Assembly (NCBI RefSeq): GCF_002797555.1
Contig: NZ_PGFA01000001.1
Span: forward strand, 1,736,001 to 1,800,000
Source of the DNA: Hymenobacter chitinivorans DSM 11115
GTDB taxonomy: Bacteria; Bacteroidota; Bacteroidia; Cytophagales; Hymenobacteraceae
Direction of reading: 5' to 3'
DNA: 64,000 bases
The notes under the pieces are model-generated. The model ran no database searches, was not told where the DNA came from, and saw only the letters and a program-made list of their open reading frames with translations. Position 1 is the first letter of the stretch, and each line of letters begins with the position of its first letter. This document shows, in pieces, positions 1-8,471 of the stretch. Position numbers and translations under genes: made by a program.

Positions 1-390
1 GACGACGTGCTCAAAGAGCGTCAGCAAATCAACGCCACCCTGCAGGGCCTGGTCGATGCCGCCACCGAACCCTGGGGCGTCAAGATTGAGATGGTGGAAA
101 TCAAGGACGTGGAGATTCCCGAGTCCATGCAGCGGGCCATGGCCCGGGAGGCCGAAGCCATCCGCGAGAAGCGGGCCCGCATCATCAAGGCCGAAGCCGA
201 GCTGGAAGCCAGCATCAAGCTCACCCAGGGTGCTAAACAAATGGAGGAAAGCCCTATTGCCCTGGAATTGCGCCGTTTGCAGATGCTTTCCGAAATCGGC
301 ATCGACAACAATACTACCACCATTGTGATGGTGCCCTCGGAGTTTACCCAGGCTGCCAAAAGCCTGACCCAACTGGCCGGGAAGATGTAA
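1..390 (+). CDS. SPFH/stomatin-like (slipin) protein, C-terminal part
   Basis: The reading frame is open from the first base, so the gene starts before the window and only the last 129 codons are visible. The piece contains the end of an SPFH (band 7) domain followed by a long charged Ala/Glu/Arg-rich helix (AEAIREKRARIIKAEAE region) and a hydrophobic tail, the usual order in prokaryotic stomatins. Family members are membrane-anchored oligomeric scaffolds, often coupled to an NfeD-type protein, and are tied to membrane microdomain organisation. The partner is not visible here. A strong intrinsic terminator follows 27 bases after the stop. The family call is fairly secure from the coiled-coil signature; the exact subfamily is not. 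Confidence 0.85.
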   Translation, partial: DDVLKERQQINATLQGLVDAATEPWGVKIEMVEIKDVEIPESMQRAMAREAEAIREKRARIIKAEAELEASIKLTQGAKQMEESPIALELRRLQMLSEIGIDNNTTTIVMVPSEFTQAAKSLTQLAGKM

Positions 391-416
391 TTACCTTCGT
401 CTTAACTACCATTCGA

Positions 417-457
417 CGGCTGCCCGGCTGAGTTTCTCTCGGCCGGGCAGCCGTTTT
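417..457 (+). terminator. Intrinsic terminator of the stomatin-like gene
   Basis: A 12-bp perfect GC-rich stem (CGGCTGCCCGGC, 417-428, pairing with GCCGGGCAGCCG, 442-453) with a 13-nt loop is followed by TTTT. It lies directly after the stop at 390. Confidence 0.9.
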
Positions 458-686
458 GGCTACGTTCTATATTCTCGGAATTATTATAATATTTAAATCA
501 CTCAGCGGGACCATTTGTTGACCGGACCAGCGTGCAAAACGAGTGCCCTGCTAAAACGAATTGGCAAGCGTGAGACGCTCAAAAGGCGCTTTATAATCAA
601 TTGGGGCTATATATCGACAGGTACTTGGTTGCCGAACAAGTCCGCAATTGTTCCAGTGGATCTGGTCCTTGCTCGCCCTTTATTGG

Positions 687-694
687 TAGCTTTG
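687..694 (+). promoter_or_regulatory. Bacteroidota-type -7 element (TAGCTTTG)
   Basis: TAGCTTTG fits the TAnnTTTG -7 consensus of the Bacteroidota primary sigma factor and lies 30 bases upstream of the MBOAT start. No well-spaced -33 TTTG is visible, so this is a weak call. Confidence 0.35.
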
Positions 695-724
695 TGTCCA
701 ATTTGAAAAAAATCTACCCATTGC

Positions 725-2185
725 ATGCTTTTTAACTCGTTCGAGTTTCTCGTATTCTTTCCGCTCGTAACAATTCTGTTCTTTCTGTTGCCGCACCGCT
801 TCCGGTGGCTCCATCTGCTGCTGGCGAGCTGTGCCTTCTACATGGCCTTTATTCCGGCCTATATTCTAATTCTGTTCCTGACGATTGTCATCGACTACAT
901 CGCCGGGATTATGATTGAAAATGCCCAAGGGGCCCAGCGTAAGTTCTATTTGGCCATGAGCCTGGTGGCCAACATCGGGGTGCTGGCCGTCTTTAAGTAC
1001 TATAACTTCTTTATTGACAACGTTAATGCGCTGCTGCACCTGAGCAACCCCACTGCCTCGCTGCCGCTGCTCGCTATTATTCTGCCCATCGGCCTGTCAT
1101 TTCACACGTTTCAGGCCATGAGCTACACCATTGAGGTATACCGGGGCCATCAGGCCGCCGAGCGACATTTCGGGATATACTCGCTCTACGTCATGTTTTA
1201 CCCCCAACTGGTGGCGGGCCCTATTGAGCGGCCCCAGAACGTGCTGCACCAGTTTCACGAAAAGCAATACTTCGACTATCGGCGGGTGGTGAGCGGCCTG
1301 CGTCTGATGGCCTGGGGCTTGTTCAAGAAGGTCGTCATTGCCGACCGGCTGGCCTACATGGTGAATGCCGTGTACAACAATCCCCACGACTTCCACGGCC
1401 TGCCCGTGCTGGTTTCCACGCTGTTCTTCTCCATCCAGATTTACTGCGACTTTTCCGGCTATTCCGACATGGCCCTGGGGGCGGCCCGCGTGATGGGCTT
1501 CGAGCTGATGAAAAACTTCGACCGGCCTTACTTTTCGGAAAGTGTAGGGGAGTTTTGGCGCCGTTGGCATATTTCTCTGTCCACGTGGTTTAAGGACTAC
1601 CTCTACATCAGCCTGGGCGGCAACCGCGTTCCGTTGCTGCGGGCCTGCCTGAACACGTTTATCGTCTTTATGGTGAGCGGCTTGTGGCACGGGGCCAACT
1701 GGACCTTTATTGTCTGGGGCGCTTTGCACGGTTTGTTCCTGGTGGTAGGCCGGCTGACCAAGGCCCGCCGCATTGCCTTTATTGAGCGCACCAATCTGCA
1801 CTTTCTCAATAACCCCTTGCTCAACACGGGCCTCACGTACGTGCTGGTCGCCTTTGCCTGGATTTTCTTCCGGGCCAATACCCTGCAGGATGCCGGTTAC
1901 GTCATCAACAACCTGTTCACGACCAGCTCGGCCTACTGGAAGGATACCGTATTCACGGGCCTGTCCACCGTCAAGATATTCTACACCCGCACCGAGTGGC
2001 TGGCGCTGTTGGGGGCCCTGATTCTGCTCTTTGCCGTGGAAAAAGCCCAATTCCGGCTTTCTATCAACAACTGGCTGGTGCGGCAGAGCACGCCCGTGCG
2101 CTGGGCCATTTACCAGGGCATCGTGCTCTATATCGTCTTGCTGGGGGCCTTTGAGCACGTACAATTCATTTACTTTCAATTCTAG
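725..2185 (+). CDS. MBOAT family O-acyltransferase (AlgI/DltB type)
   Basis: This 486-residue integral membrane protein belongs to the membrane-bound O-acyltransferase family, which moves acyl (usually acetyl) groups across the inner membrane onto an extracytoplasmic glycan. It has about ten hydrophobic segments and the two family signatures: WRRWHISLSTWFKDYLYISLGG (from about residue 279, with His282) and GLWHGANWTFIVWG, containing the conserved catalytic His322. Length is typical for AlgI homologues. The next gene starts 2 bases after the stop and encodes a single-pass SGNH-like protein, matching the AlgI-AlgJ/AlgX or DltB-DltD arrangement. Which polymer is acylated cannot be told from the sequence, as no polymer synthesis genes adjoin. 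Confidence 0.93.
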   Translation: MLFNSFEFLVFFPLVTILFFLLPHRFRWLHLLLASCAFYMAFIPAYILILFLTIVIDYIAGIMIENAQGAQRKFYLAMSLVANIGVLAVFKYYNFFIDNVNALLHLSNPTASLPLLAIILPIGLSFHTFQAMSYTIEVYRGHQAAERHFGIYSLYVMFYPQLVAGPIERPQNVLHQFHEKQYFDYRRVVSGLRLMAWGLFKKVVIADRLAYMVNAVYNNPHDFHGLPVLVSTLFFSIQIYCDFSGYSDMALGAARVMGFELMKNFDRPYFSESVGEFWRRWHISLSTWFKDYLYISLGGNRVPLLRACLNTFIVFMVSGLWHGANWTFIVWGALHGLFLVVGRLTKARRIAFIERTNLHFLNNPLLNTGLTYVLVAFAWIFFRANTLQDAGYVINNLFTTSSAYWKDTVFTGLSTVKIFYTRTEWLALLGALILLFAVEKAQFRLSINNWLVRQSTPVRWAIYQGIVLYIVLLGAFEHVQFIYFQF

Positions 2186-2187
2186 CC

Positions 2188-3228
2188 ATGGCCTCTGTCT
2201 CTACTGCCAAGCCCGCCTCCGACACCAAGGCGGTTAGTCGGTTGCTGCTCAAGTCGCTGCTGCTGGTCATTCCCTACCTGCCGATTGTGGTGAGCTACTT
2301 TGTGCTTGACCCATTTCGGGTGTTGTACGACTACAAAAAGTTTGATGAGCCGCTGACCGTGGTGCCCAACCGCGACTACATCAGCACCCAGATGTACCTG
2401 AACACCTACCAGCAGCGGCCCTACAGCAGCTTTATTCTGGGCAACTCCCGCACGATGAGCTTCCTGACCCGCGACTGGGTGAAGTACACCGGCGACTCCC
2501 TGGCCTTTCACTACGATGCCTCCGGCGAGTCGCTGTACGGGGTGGGGCAGAAGCTGCAGTTTGTTGAGCAGCACAACTCCAGCCTAAAAAACGTGCTCAT
2601 TATTTGCGACCAGGAACTGCTGAAAATGGTGGGCGACGTGGACAACCATATTTACCGCAAAGATCCGCGCACGACGGGCGACTTTTCGTTTGCCTTCCAG
2701 CTAGCTTTCCTGAAGGCGTACTTTTCCGATACCTTCTTTTTTCAGTACCTCAAGCAGCGCGTCACCGGCAAGTTTACGCCCGAGATGTTCGGGATTCTGG
2801 AAGACCGCCGCATCTACTACGACCCGGTGACCAACGACATGGTGCTGCCCGATATCAACGCCGAAATCAAGCGTGACTCGGTGGGTTTTTACGCCCGCAA
2901 CCGCTCGTTGCGGCTGGCCCGCAAGGCTGGGGTTTCGGATGCCGTAATCGGGCCCGAGCAGCTGCGGCAACTGGTGGCAATGCGCAACATTTTCAAGCGC
3001 CACAATACCAACTACCACATCGTCATCAGCCCGCTTTTCAAGCAGCAGCAGCTCAATCCGGCGGATCTGGCCTTGTTGCAGCGCACGTTCGGGGCCAGCC
3101 ACATTCACGATTACAGCGGCGTGAACGAGTTTACCAAAGAAGTCGGCAACTACTACGAGCAGGACCACTACCGGCCGCTGGTGGGCCGCAAAATTCTGGA
3201 GCAGATCTACGCTCCTCGGCCGCAGTAA
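2188..3228 (+). CDS. Membrane-anchored SGNH/AlgX-like partner of the MBOAT acyltransferase
   Basis: The product (346 residues) has one N-terminal transmembrane helix at about residues 20-42 and an extracytoplasmic domain. The stretch FILGNSRTMSF (about residue 90) resembles the SGNH block I with its serine, and YEQDHYRPLVG near the C-terminus looks like the block V DxxH region. These are the catalytic elements of AlgJ/AlgX/DltD-type acetyl transfer partners. The 2-base spacing to the MBOAT gene implies co-transcription and joint function: the MBOAT protein exports the acyl group and this protein places it on the acceptor. Overall similarity is weak, so the SGNH assignment is an inference from motifs and context. 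Confidence 0.7.
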   Translation: MASVSTAKPASDTKAVSRLLLKSLLLVIPYLPIVVSYFVLDPFRVLYDYKKFDEPLTVVPNRDYISTQMYLNTYQQRPYSSFILGNSRTMSFLTRDWVKYTGDSLAFHYDASGESLYGVGQKLQFVEQHNSSLKNVLIICDQELLKMVGDVDNHIYRKDPRTTGDFSFAFQLAFLKAYFSDTFFFQYLKQRVTGKFTPEMFGILEDRRIYYDPVTNDMVLPDINAEIKRDSVGFYARNRSLRLARKAGVSDAVIGPEQLRQLVAMRNIFKRHNTNYHIVISPLFKQQQLNPADLALLQRTFGASHIHDYSGVNEFTKEVGNYYEQDHYRPLVGRKILEQIYAPRPQ

Positions 3229-3260
3229 AGGCGGTTCTGCCTAGCCCGGCCAGGCTCCTG

Positions 3261-3301
3261 CGAATGGGCAAATTTCGGCTAGTCCGGAGTTTGCCCATTC
3301 G
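3261..3301. terminator. Bidirectional hairpin between convergent genes
   Basis: CGAATGGGCAAA (3261-3272) pairs perfectly with TTTGCCCATTCG (3290-3301) across a 17-nt loop. It lies 32 bases after the SGNH-like stop and overlaps the last codons of the convergent acetyltransferase, so it probably ends both transcripts. The T-tract is imperfect (GTTGTTTT). Confidence 0.65.
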
Positions 3302-3800
3302 TTGTTTTGCGCACGGCATACACCAGCTCGTCCAGAAACTCGCCGTTCTTGAACAAGGTCTTCTCAAACTGGCCTTCCAGCACGAAGCCGGCCTTTTCCA
3401 GGGCGCGCCGGGAGCCAATATTGGTACCGTAGGGCCGGGCGAAGATGCGGGTAATGTCGAAGGTGCGGAAGCCGTAGTCCACGACCTGCTGAATGGCCTG
3501 CGTGATGATGCCCCGGCCCCAGAACGGCTGGGCCAGCCAGTAGCCCAGCTCGGCGTTTTTGCACTGCACGTCGGCTTGGGGGTGAATGCCGATGCCGCCC
3601 GCCGCCTGCCCATCCACCTCGATGGCAAAGATGCGCTGGGGCGTATGACCGGTGGCAAAGTCGATAAAGTCCCGGCCTTTTTCCTCGGTGAAGGGGTGGG
3701 GAAACTGGTCGGTCATGAACCGGGCAATTTCCGGGTTGTTGGCGTAGCTGATCAGGCTGGCAAGGTCGTCGGGGCGCCAGGGGCGGAGGGTGAAGGACAT
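3279..3800 (-). CDS. GNAT family N-acetyltransferase (RimJ/RimL type)
   Basis: At 173 residues this is a standard-length GNAT enzyme, which transfers acetyl from acetyl-CoA to an amine. The N-terminal LRPWRPDDLASLISYANN block, the ELGYWLAQPFWGRGIITQA stretch (acetyl-CoA-binding motif A, with GRGI acting as the Q/RxxGxG/A pyrophosphate loop) and the terminal IFARPYGTNIGSRRALEKAGF block are all characteristic of the ribosomal-protein/small-molecule acetyltransferase subgroup. The substrate is unknown. The gene is convergent with the SGNH-like gene and shares a terminator with it. Confidence 0.9.
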   Translation of the reverse strand: MSFTLRPWRPDDLASLISYANNPEIARFMTDQFPHPFTEEKGRDFIDFATGHTPQRIFAIEVDGQAAGGIGIHPQADVQCKNAELGYWLAQPFWGRGIITQAIQQVVDYGFRTFDITRIFARPYGTNIGSRRALEKAGFVLEGQFEKTLFKNGEFLDELVYAVRKTTNGQTPD

Positions 3801-3840
3801 GTCGAAGTATTGGTTTTTGCTCGGTAATCTAAGTATATAT

Positions 3841-4332
3841 TTAAGGGTATATAAGGCCTAGCTCATTTACGTCGATGTTTACCGGTTGCCAAAGCAGCGT
3901 ATCAACCTTTTCGGGGTCAGTTTCCTTCATCCAGCTTATTCCTGGCAGCAGCTTCAGCTTCTCAACGGTACGTTTCTGGTAGCCAAAAGCGCCAACGTCT
4001 TTCATTTGGAATTCGATGACCGTATTGGCGGACTCCCGATTTACGTAATTAATGGACTGCGTATGCCAACCGCCGCGGTAGATGAACAGGAACTCCACCA
4101 AGCTGAGGAGAACCGCCAGCACGAGTACGGTTCCGGTGTAAGCGGCTCGGTGCTGAGCAAATAAGGCCCGGCACAAATAGGTAACTGCGGACAGTAAAGC
4201 AACGACAAGCACCAGGTAACTCAGCTGCAGGCTATTGATGTTCAGGGGAGTGGTAACATCTGCTACAAACAGGAGGGACGTAAGCCCCGCAACCAGCAGC
4301 AGGTGCTGGTTGCGGGGCCACCCACGTTTCAT
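3841..4332 (-). CDS. Small membrane protein of unknown function
   Basis: I do not recognise this family. The 163-residue product (from the ATG at 4332; an in-frame GTG lies 5 codons upstream) has three clear hydrophobic helices in the first 90 residues (around LLLVAGLTSLLFVADV, LSYLVLVVALLSAVTYL and TGTVLVLAVLLSLVEFLFI) followed by a soluble polar domain of about 70 residues. GC content is visibly lower than in neighbouring genes. It is oriented with, and lies 43 bases downstream of, the glycosidase gene, but nothing else ties them together. Confidence 0.6.
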   Translation of the reverse strand: MKRGWPRNQHLLLVAGLTSLLFVADVTTPLNINSLQLSYLVLVVALLSAVTYLCRALFAQHRAAYTGTVLVLAVLLSLVEFLFIYRGGWHTQSINYVNRESANTVIEFQMKDVGAFGYQKRTVEKLKLLPGISWMKETDPEKVDTLLWQPVNIDVNELGLIYP

Positions 4333-4374
4333 GGTGAATAAGCTCACGGGTTCAATTCTATACGTTGGGAAGCT

Positions 4375-5649
4375 TTATTTCCCCTTCACGTAAAACGGGA
4401 TATTAGCCGTAGCCACGTTGTCTTTGCCGTCGTAGGCGTACACGAACAGCCGGTAGGCGCCTTCCTGGGTCGGGGCCTGCAGCGTCGTCTGGCCTTTGGC
4501 GCCGGCCGGCAGCAGGCCCGGAATGGCGGCGGGGCGGCTTTCCCGGTCGCCGCCGGTTTTCAGGTCGGTGCTTTCCGGCAGCAGCTCATAGCGGTAGGTG
4601 AGCGGGTCCTTGTCGGGGTCCGACACGGCGGCTACCACGGGCACGCTCTGGCCGGGCTGCACATACACGTTGTCGGTGGCTTTCTTGCCGTTCAGCGTGA
4701 AGGAAGCCAAATGCGGGGCGCGGTTCTGGGGCCACTTGCCGCTCCACAGGTACTGCATCACGTCCACCACTTCCGACTCCTTGCCGTCCTCGGTGAAGAT
4801 GCCGTACCAGGTGGGCGTGCGTTCCTGCTTCTGGCCCCACAAAAACACGTAGGTGCCCAGGCACTGGGTTTTGTCTTTGGCCACCGAGGCTTCGTAGCGG
4901 CTCTGGTACACGGCGGCTTTCTGGCTGCTGGTTTCCTCCACCGAGGCTTTCCAGGACGTGACGGGGCTTTCCCAGTGGCCGGTGGGGCCCCACTCGGCCA
5001 CCACGTAGGGGCCGGTCCAGCCGGTTTTGCGCACCTGCTGCGGTATTTCGGCCAGGCCGGCGTAGGTGTTGATGCTCAGAATATCCACGGCCGGGCACTT
5101 AGCCTTGATGTAGTCGGCTTCCTTCTGATTGAGGCCGGCCAGCACGGTGCTGGTGGGGTGGTTGGGGTCGACTTCGTGAATCATCTGGGCAATCTGCTGC
5201 ACCGCGTCCCAGACTTTGGGGTTGGTGTACTCCAGGTTCAGCTCGTTGCCGATGCCCCAGAACAGCACCGCCGGGTTGTCCTTGTACTTGAGCACCTCGG
5301 CCTTCACCTTCTGCAGCTGTTGGGCCACGGCCGCCGGGTTGTTGTAGTCGAAGCCGTGCCGCTCCCGGGCCACGTCGAGGCCCACCATCACCGTGAGGCC
5401 GTTCTTGTTGGCTTCGGCCAGGACTTTATCGGCGTGGTCGGTGCTCCAGGTGCGGATGGAGTTGCCGCCGTAGGCCTTCACCCGCTCGGGAAACTGCCCG
5501 CCGCCCGCGCCGTTGATGAAGTAGGGTTTGCCGCCGCGCAGCAGCTCGTAACGGCCGTTGGTTTGCTTTACTTCAACTTTGACGGGGCCGGTTTGGGCCT
5601 GGGCAGTAGTGGTAAGCGCCAGCAAGGCCAGCAGGAGGTAGGATTTCAT
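4375..5649 (-). CDS. Secreted glycoside hydrolase, GH2/GH5-like TIM barrel
   Basis: The 424-residue product begins with a clear Sec signal peptide (MKSYLLLALLALTTTAQAQ). The mature protein is a clan GH-A TIM barrel: the acid/base Glu136 lies in WGIGNELN after beta-4 and the nucleophile Glu219 in YVVAEWGP after beta-7, about 83 residues apart. The region resembles the catalytic domain of family 2 enzymes (beta-galactosidase, mannosidase, glucuronidase) without the usual N-terminal jelly-roll. A C-terminal Ig-like domain (about residues 320-424) follows. It probably acts in the periplasm or outside the cell on a plant or microbial glycan. The gene is divergent from a TonB-type receptor, which could import its products; that link is an inference. 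Confidence 0.8.
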   Translation of the reverse strand: MKSYLLLALLALTTTAQAQTGPVKVEVKQTNGRYELLRGGKPYFINGAGGGQFPERVKAYGGNSIRTWSTDHADKVLAEANKNGLTVMVGLDVARERHGFDYNNPAAVAQQLQKVKAEVLKYKDNPAVLFWGIGNELNLEYTNPKVWDAVQQIAQMIHEVDPNHPTSTVLAGLNQKEADYIKAKCPAVDILSINTYAGLAEIPQQVRKTGWTGPYVVAEWGPTGHWESPVTSWKASVEETSSQKAAVYQSRYEASVAKDKTQCLGTYVFLWGQKQERTPTWYGIFTEDGKESEVVDVMQYLWSGKWPQNRAPHLASFTLNGKKATDNVYVQPGQSVPVVAAVSDPDKDPLTYRYELLPESTDLKTGGDRESRPAAIPGLLPAGAKGQTTLQAPTQEGAYRLFVYAYDGKDNVATANIPFYVKGK

Positions 5650-5988
5650 AGGGTGAAGTGGGGTAGAGGCTAGCGGTGCCCAAATTAAGCGGTATTTCCC
5701 AACTGCGGCGGGTTGACAGCCTTTCTTCGCGCTGGCCCGGCGGGGCCAGTGGAATTGAAAAGCGGCCGGCCACCCCGCCGTTTGACTGCTGCGAAAAAAA
5801 GTTGCGCCGGGCTGTAACCTTCCCCGGGTGGCGCAGTGTCTACGCCTGAATTTCTCCTTGCCAGCCCGGCTGCGCAGGGTCTGATTCTTACCACTTACCG
5901 ATTTCTACTCCCTTTCGACGCCATTTTTTGGCGCCGCGGGAAAGTATTGCCCGTTCCGAACCTCCCCAGCCTTAACCACTGCCGCACC
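5650..5988. other. Divergent promoter region between glycosidase and outer-membrane receptor
   Basis: The 339-base gap between two divergent genes should hold both promoters. An open frame continues upstream of the receptor start to a GTG at 5836, but its translation has no signal peptide at the N-terminus and looks non-coding. I see no convincing -33/-7 pair, operator or repeat. Confidence 0.5.
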
Positions 5989-8457
5989 GTGAAAAACTAC
6001 TTTTACTCCGCCCTTCCCCGCGTAACGTGGTGCCTGGTGGCCGGGCTGCTGCCGTTGCTGGCCGCTTCCGGCGCCCTGGCCCAAAACCCGGGAATCACCA
6101 CGGGCCGGGTGCAGACCGAGGCCGGCGCCCCCATCGACTACGCCACCGTGACCCTGCACCGGGCGGCCGACTCGACGCTACTCAAAACCGAGTTTAGCGA
6201 CGCCCGGGGTGAGTACCGGTTTGAGCAGGTGGCGGCGGGCAAGTACCGGGTGTCGGCGGCGCAGGTGGGCTATAACCGGGCCTGGAGCACCGTTTTCGAG
6301 CTGCCCGGCAGCAGCGCCGGGCCCACCCTTACGCTGCGCGTGAATGCGGCCACCCAGCTCAAGGAAGTGCAGGTGGTGGGGCAAAAGCCGTTGTACGAGC
6401 GGCTGGCCGACCGCACCGTGGTCAACGTGGAAGGCTCGACGCTGGCCACCGGCAACTCCACGCTGGAAGTGCTGAGCCGGGCCCCGGGCGTGACGGTGGA
6501 CGCCAACGACAACCTGGCCTTGCGTGGGCGGCAGGGCCTGCTGGTTATGATTGACGGCAAGCGCCAGCCCATGACCGGCGCCGAGCTGGCCGACTACCTG
6601 CGGGCCCTGCCCGCCGACCAGCTCAAGAGCATTGAGCTCATTACGAGTCCGCCGGCTAAGTACGATGCCCAGGGCAGCGCCGGGATTATCGACATCAAGC
6701 TCAAAAAGGACCAGCGCCAGGGCACCAACGGCAGCGGCAACGTCAGCTACGGCCGCGGGCAGTTCGGCCGGTTCACGACCAGTGCCGCGGGCAACCACCG
6801 CCAGCCGGGCCTCAACCTGTTTGCCTCCACCACCTACACCCGGCGCAGCAACCTGGGCATCCGCAACACTTACCGCCGCTTCTACGAAACCCGGGACGGG
6901 CAGCCGGAGCTCGTGGGCGTGGCCGACCAGCGCAACACCCAAACCGGCAGTGACCATTTCCTGATCTGGCGGGCCGGGGCCGACGTGGACCTGTCGAAAA
7001 ACACCCGGTTGGGCGGCGTCGTCACGGGCTTTGCCGTGCCCAACCCCCGGCCCGGAGGCAGCAGCAGCAACACGAGCTACTTCTACGACGGCGGCGGGCA
7101 GCTCACCGACTACTACACGGCCCAGGGCACGGGGCTGGGCTACAACCCCAACATCACGGCCAACCTCAACTTCAAGCACGTTTTTGCCGCCGCCAAAGTG
7201 GGCAAGCCCGAGCTGACGGCCGACCTCGACTACGCCCGCTACTACACCCACCGCCTGCAAAGCCTGACGACATTCAATGAGCAGGCGGGCCGGCCCCCGA
7301 CGTTGCTCAACGGCGACCAGACCGGCGAGCTGGTGATTCAGGCGGCCAAAGTCGACTACACCCAGGCCCTGCGCGAGAAAACCACCCTGGAAGCCGGGGC
7401 CAAGGCCAGCCGGGTGTTTTCCGACAACGACATCCTGTTTCTCAACACCCAGGAGGGCATCACCACCGTCGACGAGGGCCGCACCAACCGCTTCCGCTAC
7501 GACGAGCTGATTTCGGCCGCCTACGTCAACCTGAGCCACACGGCGGGCAAGCTGAACCTGCAGGCGGGCCTGCGCGGCGAGCAAACCCACGCCACCGGCG
7601 AGCAGGTGGTGGCGGCCGACAACTTCCGGCGCGACTACTACCAGCTCTTTCCCACGGCCTCGGTGAAGTACACGCCCAGCGCGGTGCACGAGTGGACGGC
7701 CGCCCTGAGCCGGCGCATCAACCGGCCCTCGTACCGGCAGCTCAACCCGTTCCGCTTCGTCGTCGACCCTACCACCACCGGCAAGGGCAACCCCGAGCTG
7801 CGCCCCGAAACGAGCTACAACCTGGAAGTGGCCCACACCTTCCAGCAGAAATTTACCGCCACCCTGAGCTACAGCCTCACCCAGGACCCGATTACCGACG
7901 TGGCCCAGCCCGAGTCGCGCACGTCCACCGTGTCGATGTACGTGAACCTGAACCGCCAGCACTACGGGGCCCTGACCCTGACGGCCCCGCTGACCCCGGC
8001 CAAGTGGTGGAACGTGTACAACAACGCCGTATTCTTCTACATCCACTACCAGGGCACCCTGGCCAATACCGCCCTCAACCGCGGGCAGGGCGCTTTCACG
8101 CTCAGCAGCAATAGCACGTTTACCTTCGGCAAGGGCTGGGGCGCCGAGCTGAGCGGCAACTACTACTCCCGGCAGCGCGTGGGCTTCTTCCTCTTCCAGG
8201 ATTACGGGCAGCTCAACCTGGGCGTGCAAAAAGCCCTCTGGGACCGGAAAGCCACCCTCAAGCTGGCCGCCACCGACGTGCTGCTGACCACCCCGCTGCG
8301 GGCCCGCTCCAACTACAACAACTACCAGGAAGACCTCTACCTGCGCCGCGACTCCCGGGTCGTTACCCTGTCGCTGGGCTGGCGGCTGGGCAACGACAAG
8401 CTCACCTCCACCACCCGCCGCTCCGGGGCCGAGGACGAAAAGCGCCGCGCCCAATAA
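5989..8457 (+). CDS. TonB-dependent-type outer membrane receptor with carboxypeptidase-regulatory domain
   Basis: From the GTG at 5989 the protein has 822 residues and opens with a good signal peptide (MKNYFYSALPRV...LLAASGALAQ), which is why this start is preferred over a GTG at 5836. Domains in order are a CarboxypepD_reg-like beta-sandwich (about 35-115), a TonB plug domain (about 125-225, with the LIMIDG-like LLVMIDGKRQP and GSAGIIDI motifs) and a long beta-barrel of the OMP_b-brl_3 type ending in alternating aromatic strands. Such receptors bind and import ligands too large for porins; this subgroup is not SusC. The ligand is unknown. The gene is divergent from the glycosidase and ends 14 bases before a convergent gene. 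Confidence 0.9.
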   Translation: MKNYFYSALPRVTWCLVAGLLPLLAASGALAQNPGITTGRVQTEAGAPIDYATVTLHRAADSTLLKTEFSDARGEYRFEQVAAGKYRVSAAQVGYNRAWSTVFELPGSSAGPTLTLRVNAATQLKEVQVVGQKPLYERLADRTVVNVEGSTLATGNSTLEVLSRAPGVTVDANDNLALRGRQGLLVMIDGKRQPMTGAELADYLRALPADQLKSIELITSPPAKYDAQGSAGIIDIKLKKDQRQGTNGSGNVSYGRGQFGRFTTSAAGNHRQPGLNLFASTTYTRRSNLGIRNTYRRFYETRDGQPELVGVADQRNTQTGSDHFLIWRAGADVDLSKNTRLGGVVTGFAVPNPRPGGSSSNTSYFYDGGGQLTDYYTAQGTGLGYNPNITANLNFKHVFAAAKVGKPELTADLDYARYYTHRLQSLTTFNEQAGRPPTLLNGDQTGELVIQAAKVDYTQALREKTTLEAGAKASRVFSDNDILFLNTQEGITTVDEGRTNRFRYDELISAAYVNLSHTAGKLNLQAGLRGEQTHATGEQVVAADNFRRDYYQLFPTASVKYTPSAVHEWTAALSRRINRPSYRQLNPFRFVVDPTTTGKGNPELRPETSYNLEVAHTFQQKFTATLSYSLTQDPITDVAQPESRTSTVSMYVNLNRQHYGALTLTAPLTPAKWWNVYNNAVFFYIHYQGTLANTALNRGQGAFTLSSNSTFTFGKGWGAELSGNYYSRQRVGFFLFQDYGQLNLGVQKALWDRKATLKLAATDVLLTTPLRARSNYNNYQEDLYLRRDSRVVTLSLGWRLGNDKLTSTTRRSGAEDEKRRAQ

Positions 8458-8471
8458 CCCGGCCCGGCCCC

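Larger units (their letters stand above)
391..724. other. Intergenic region between stomatin-like gene and MBOAT gene
   Basis: After the terminator the sequence is AT-richer than the surroundings (for example the run TTATTATAATATTTAAA near 481-497). A 63-codon open frame (515-706) lacks recognisable protein character and is judged to be chance. The only other thing I can support is a promoter-like TAGCTTTG at 687-694, 30 bases before the MBOAT start. Confidence 0.5.

Noticed and set aside
515-706. A 63-codon + strand frame in the first gap
   Set aside because: No homology, no ribosome-binding site, and unlike the codon use of neighbouring genes.
5836-5988. GTG at 5836 as start of the outer-membrane receptor
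   Set aside because: The 51 residues added have no signal peptide; a proper signal peptide begins at the GTG at 5989.
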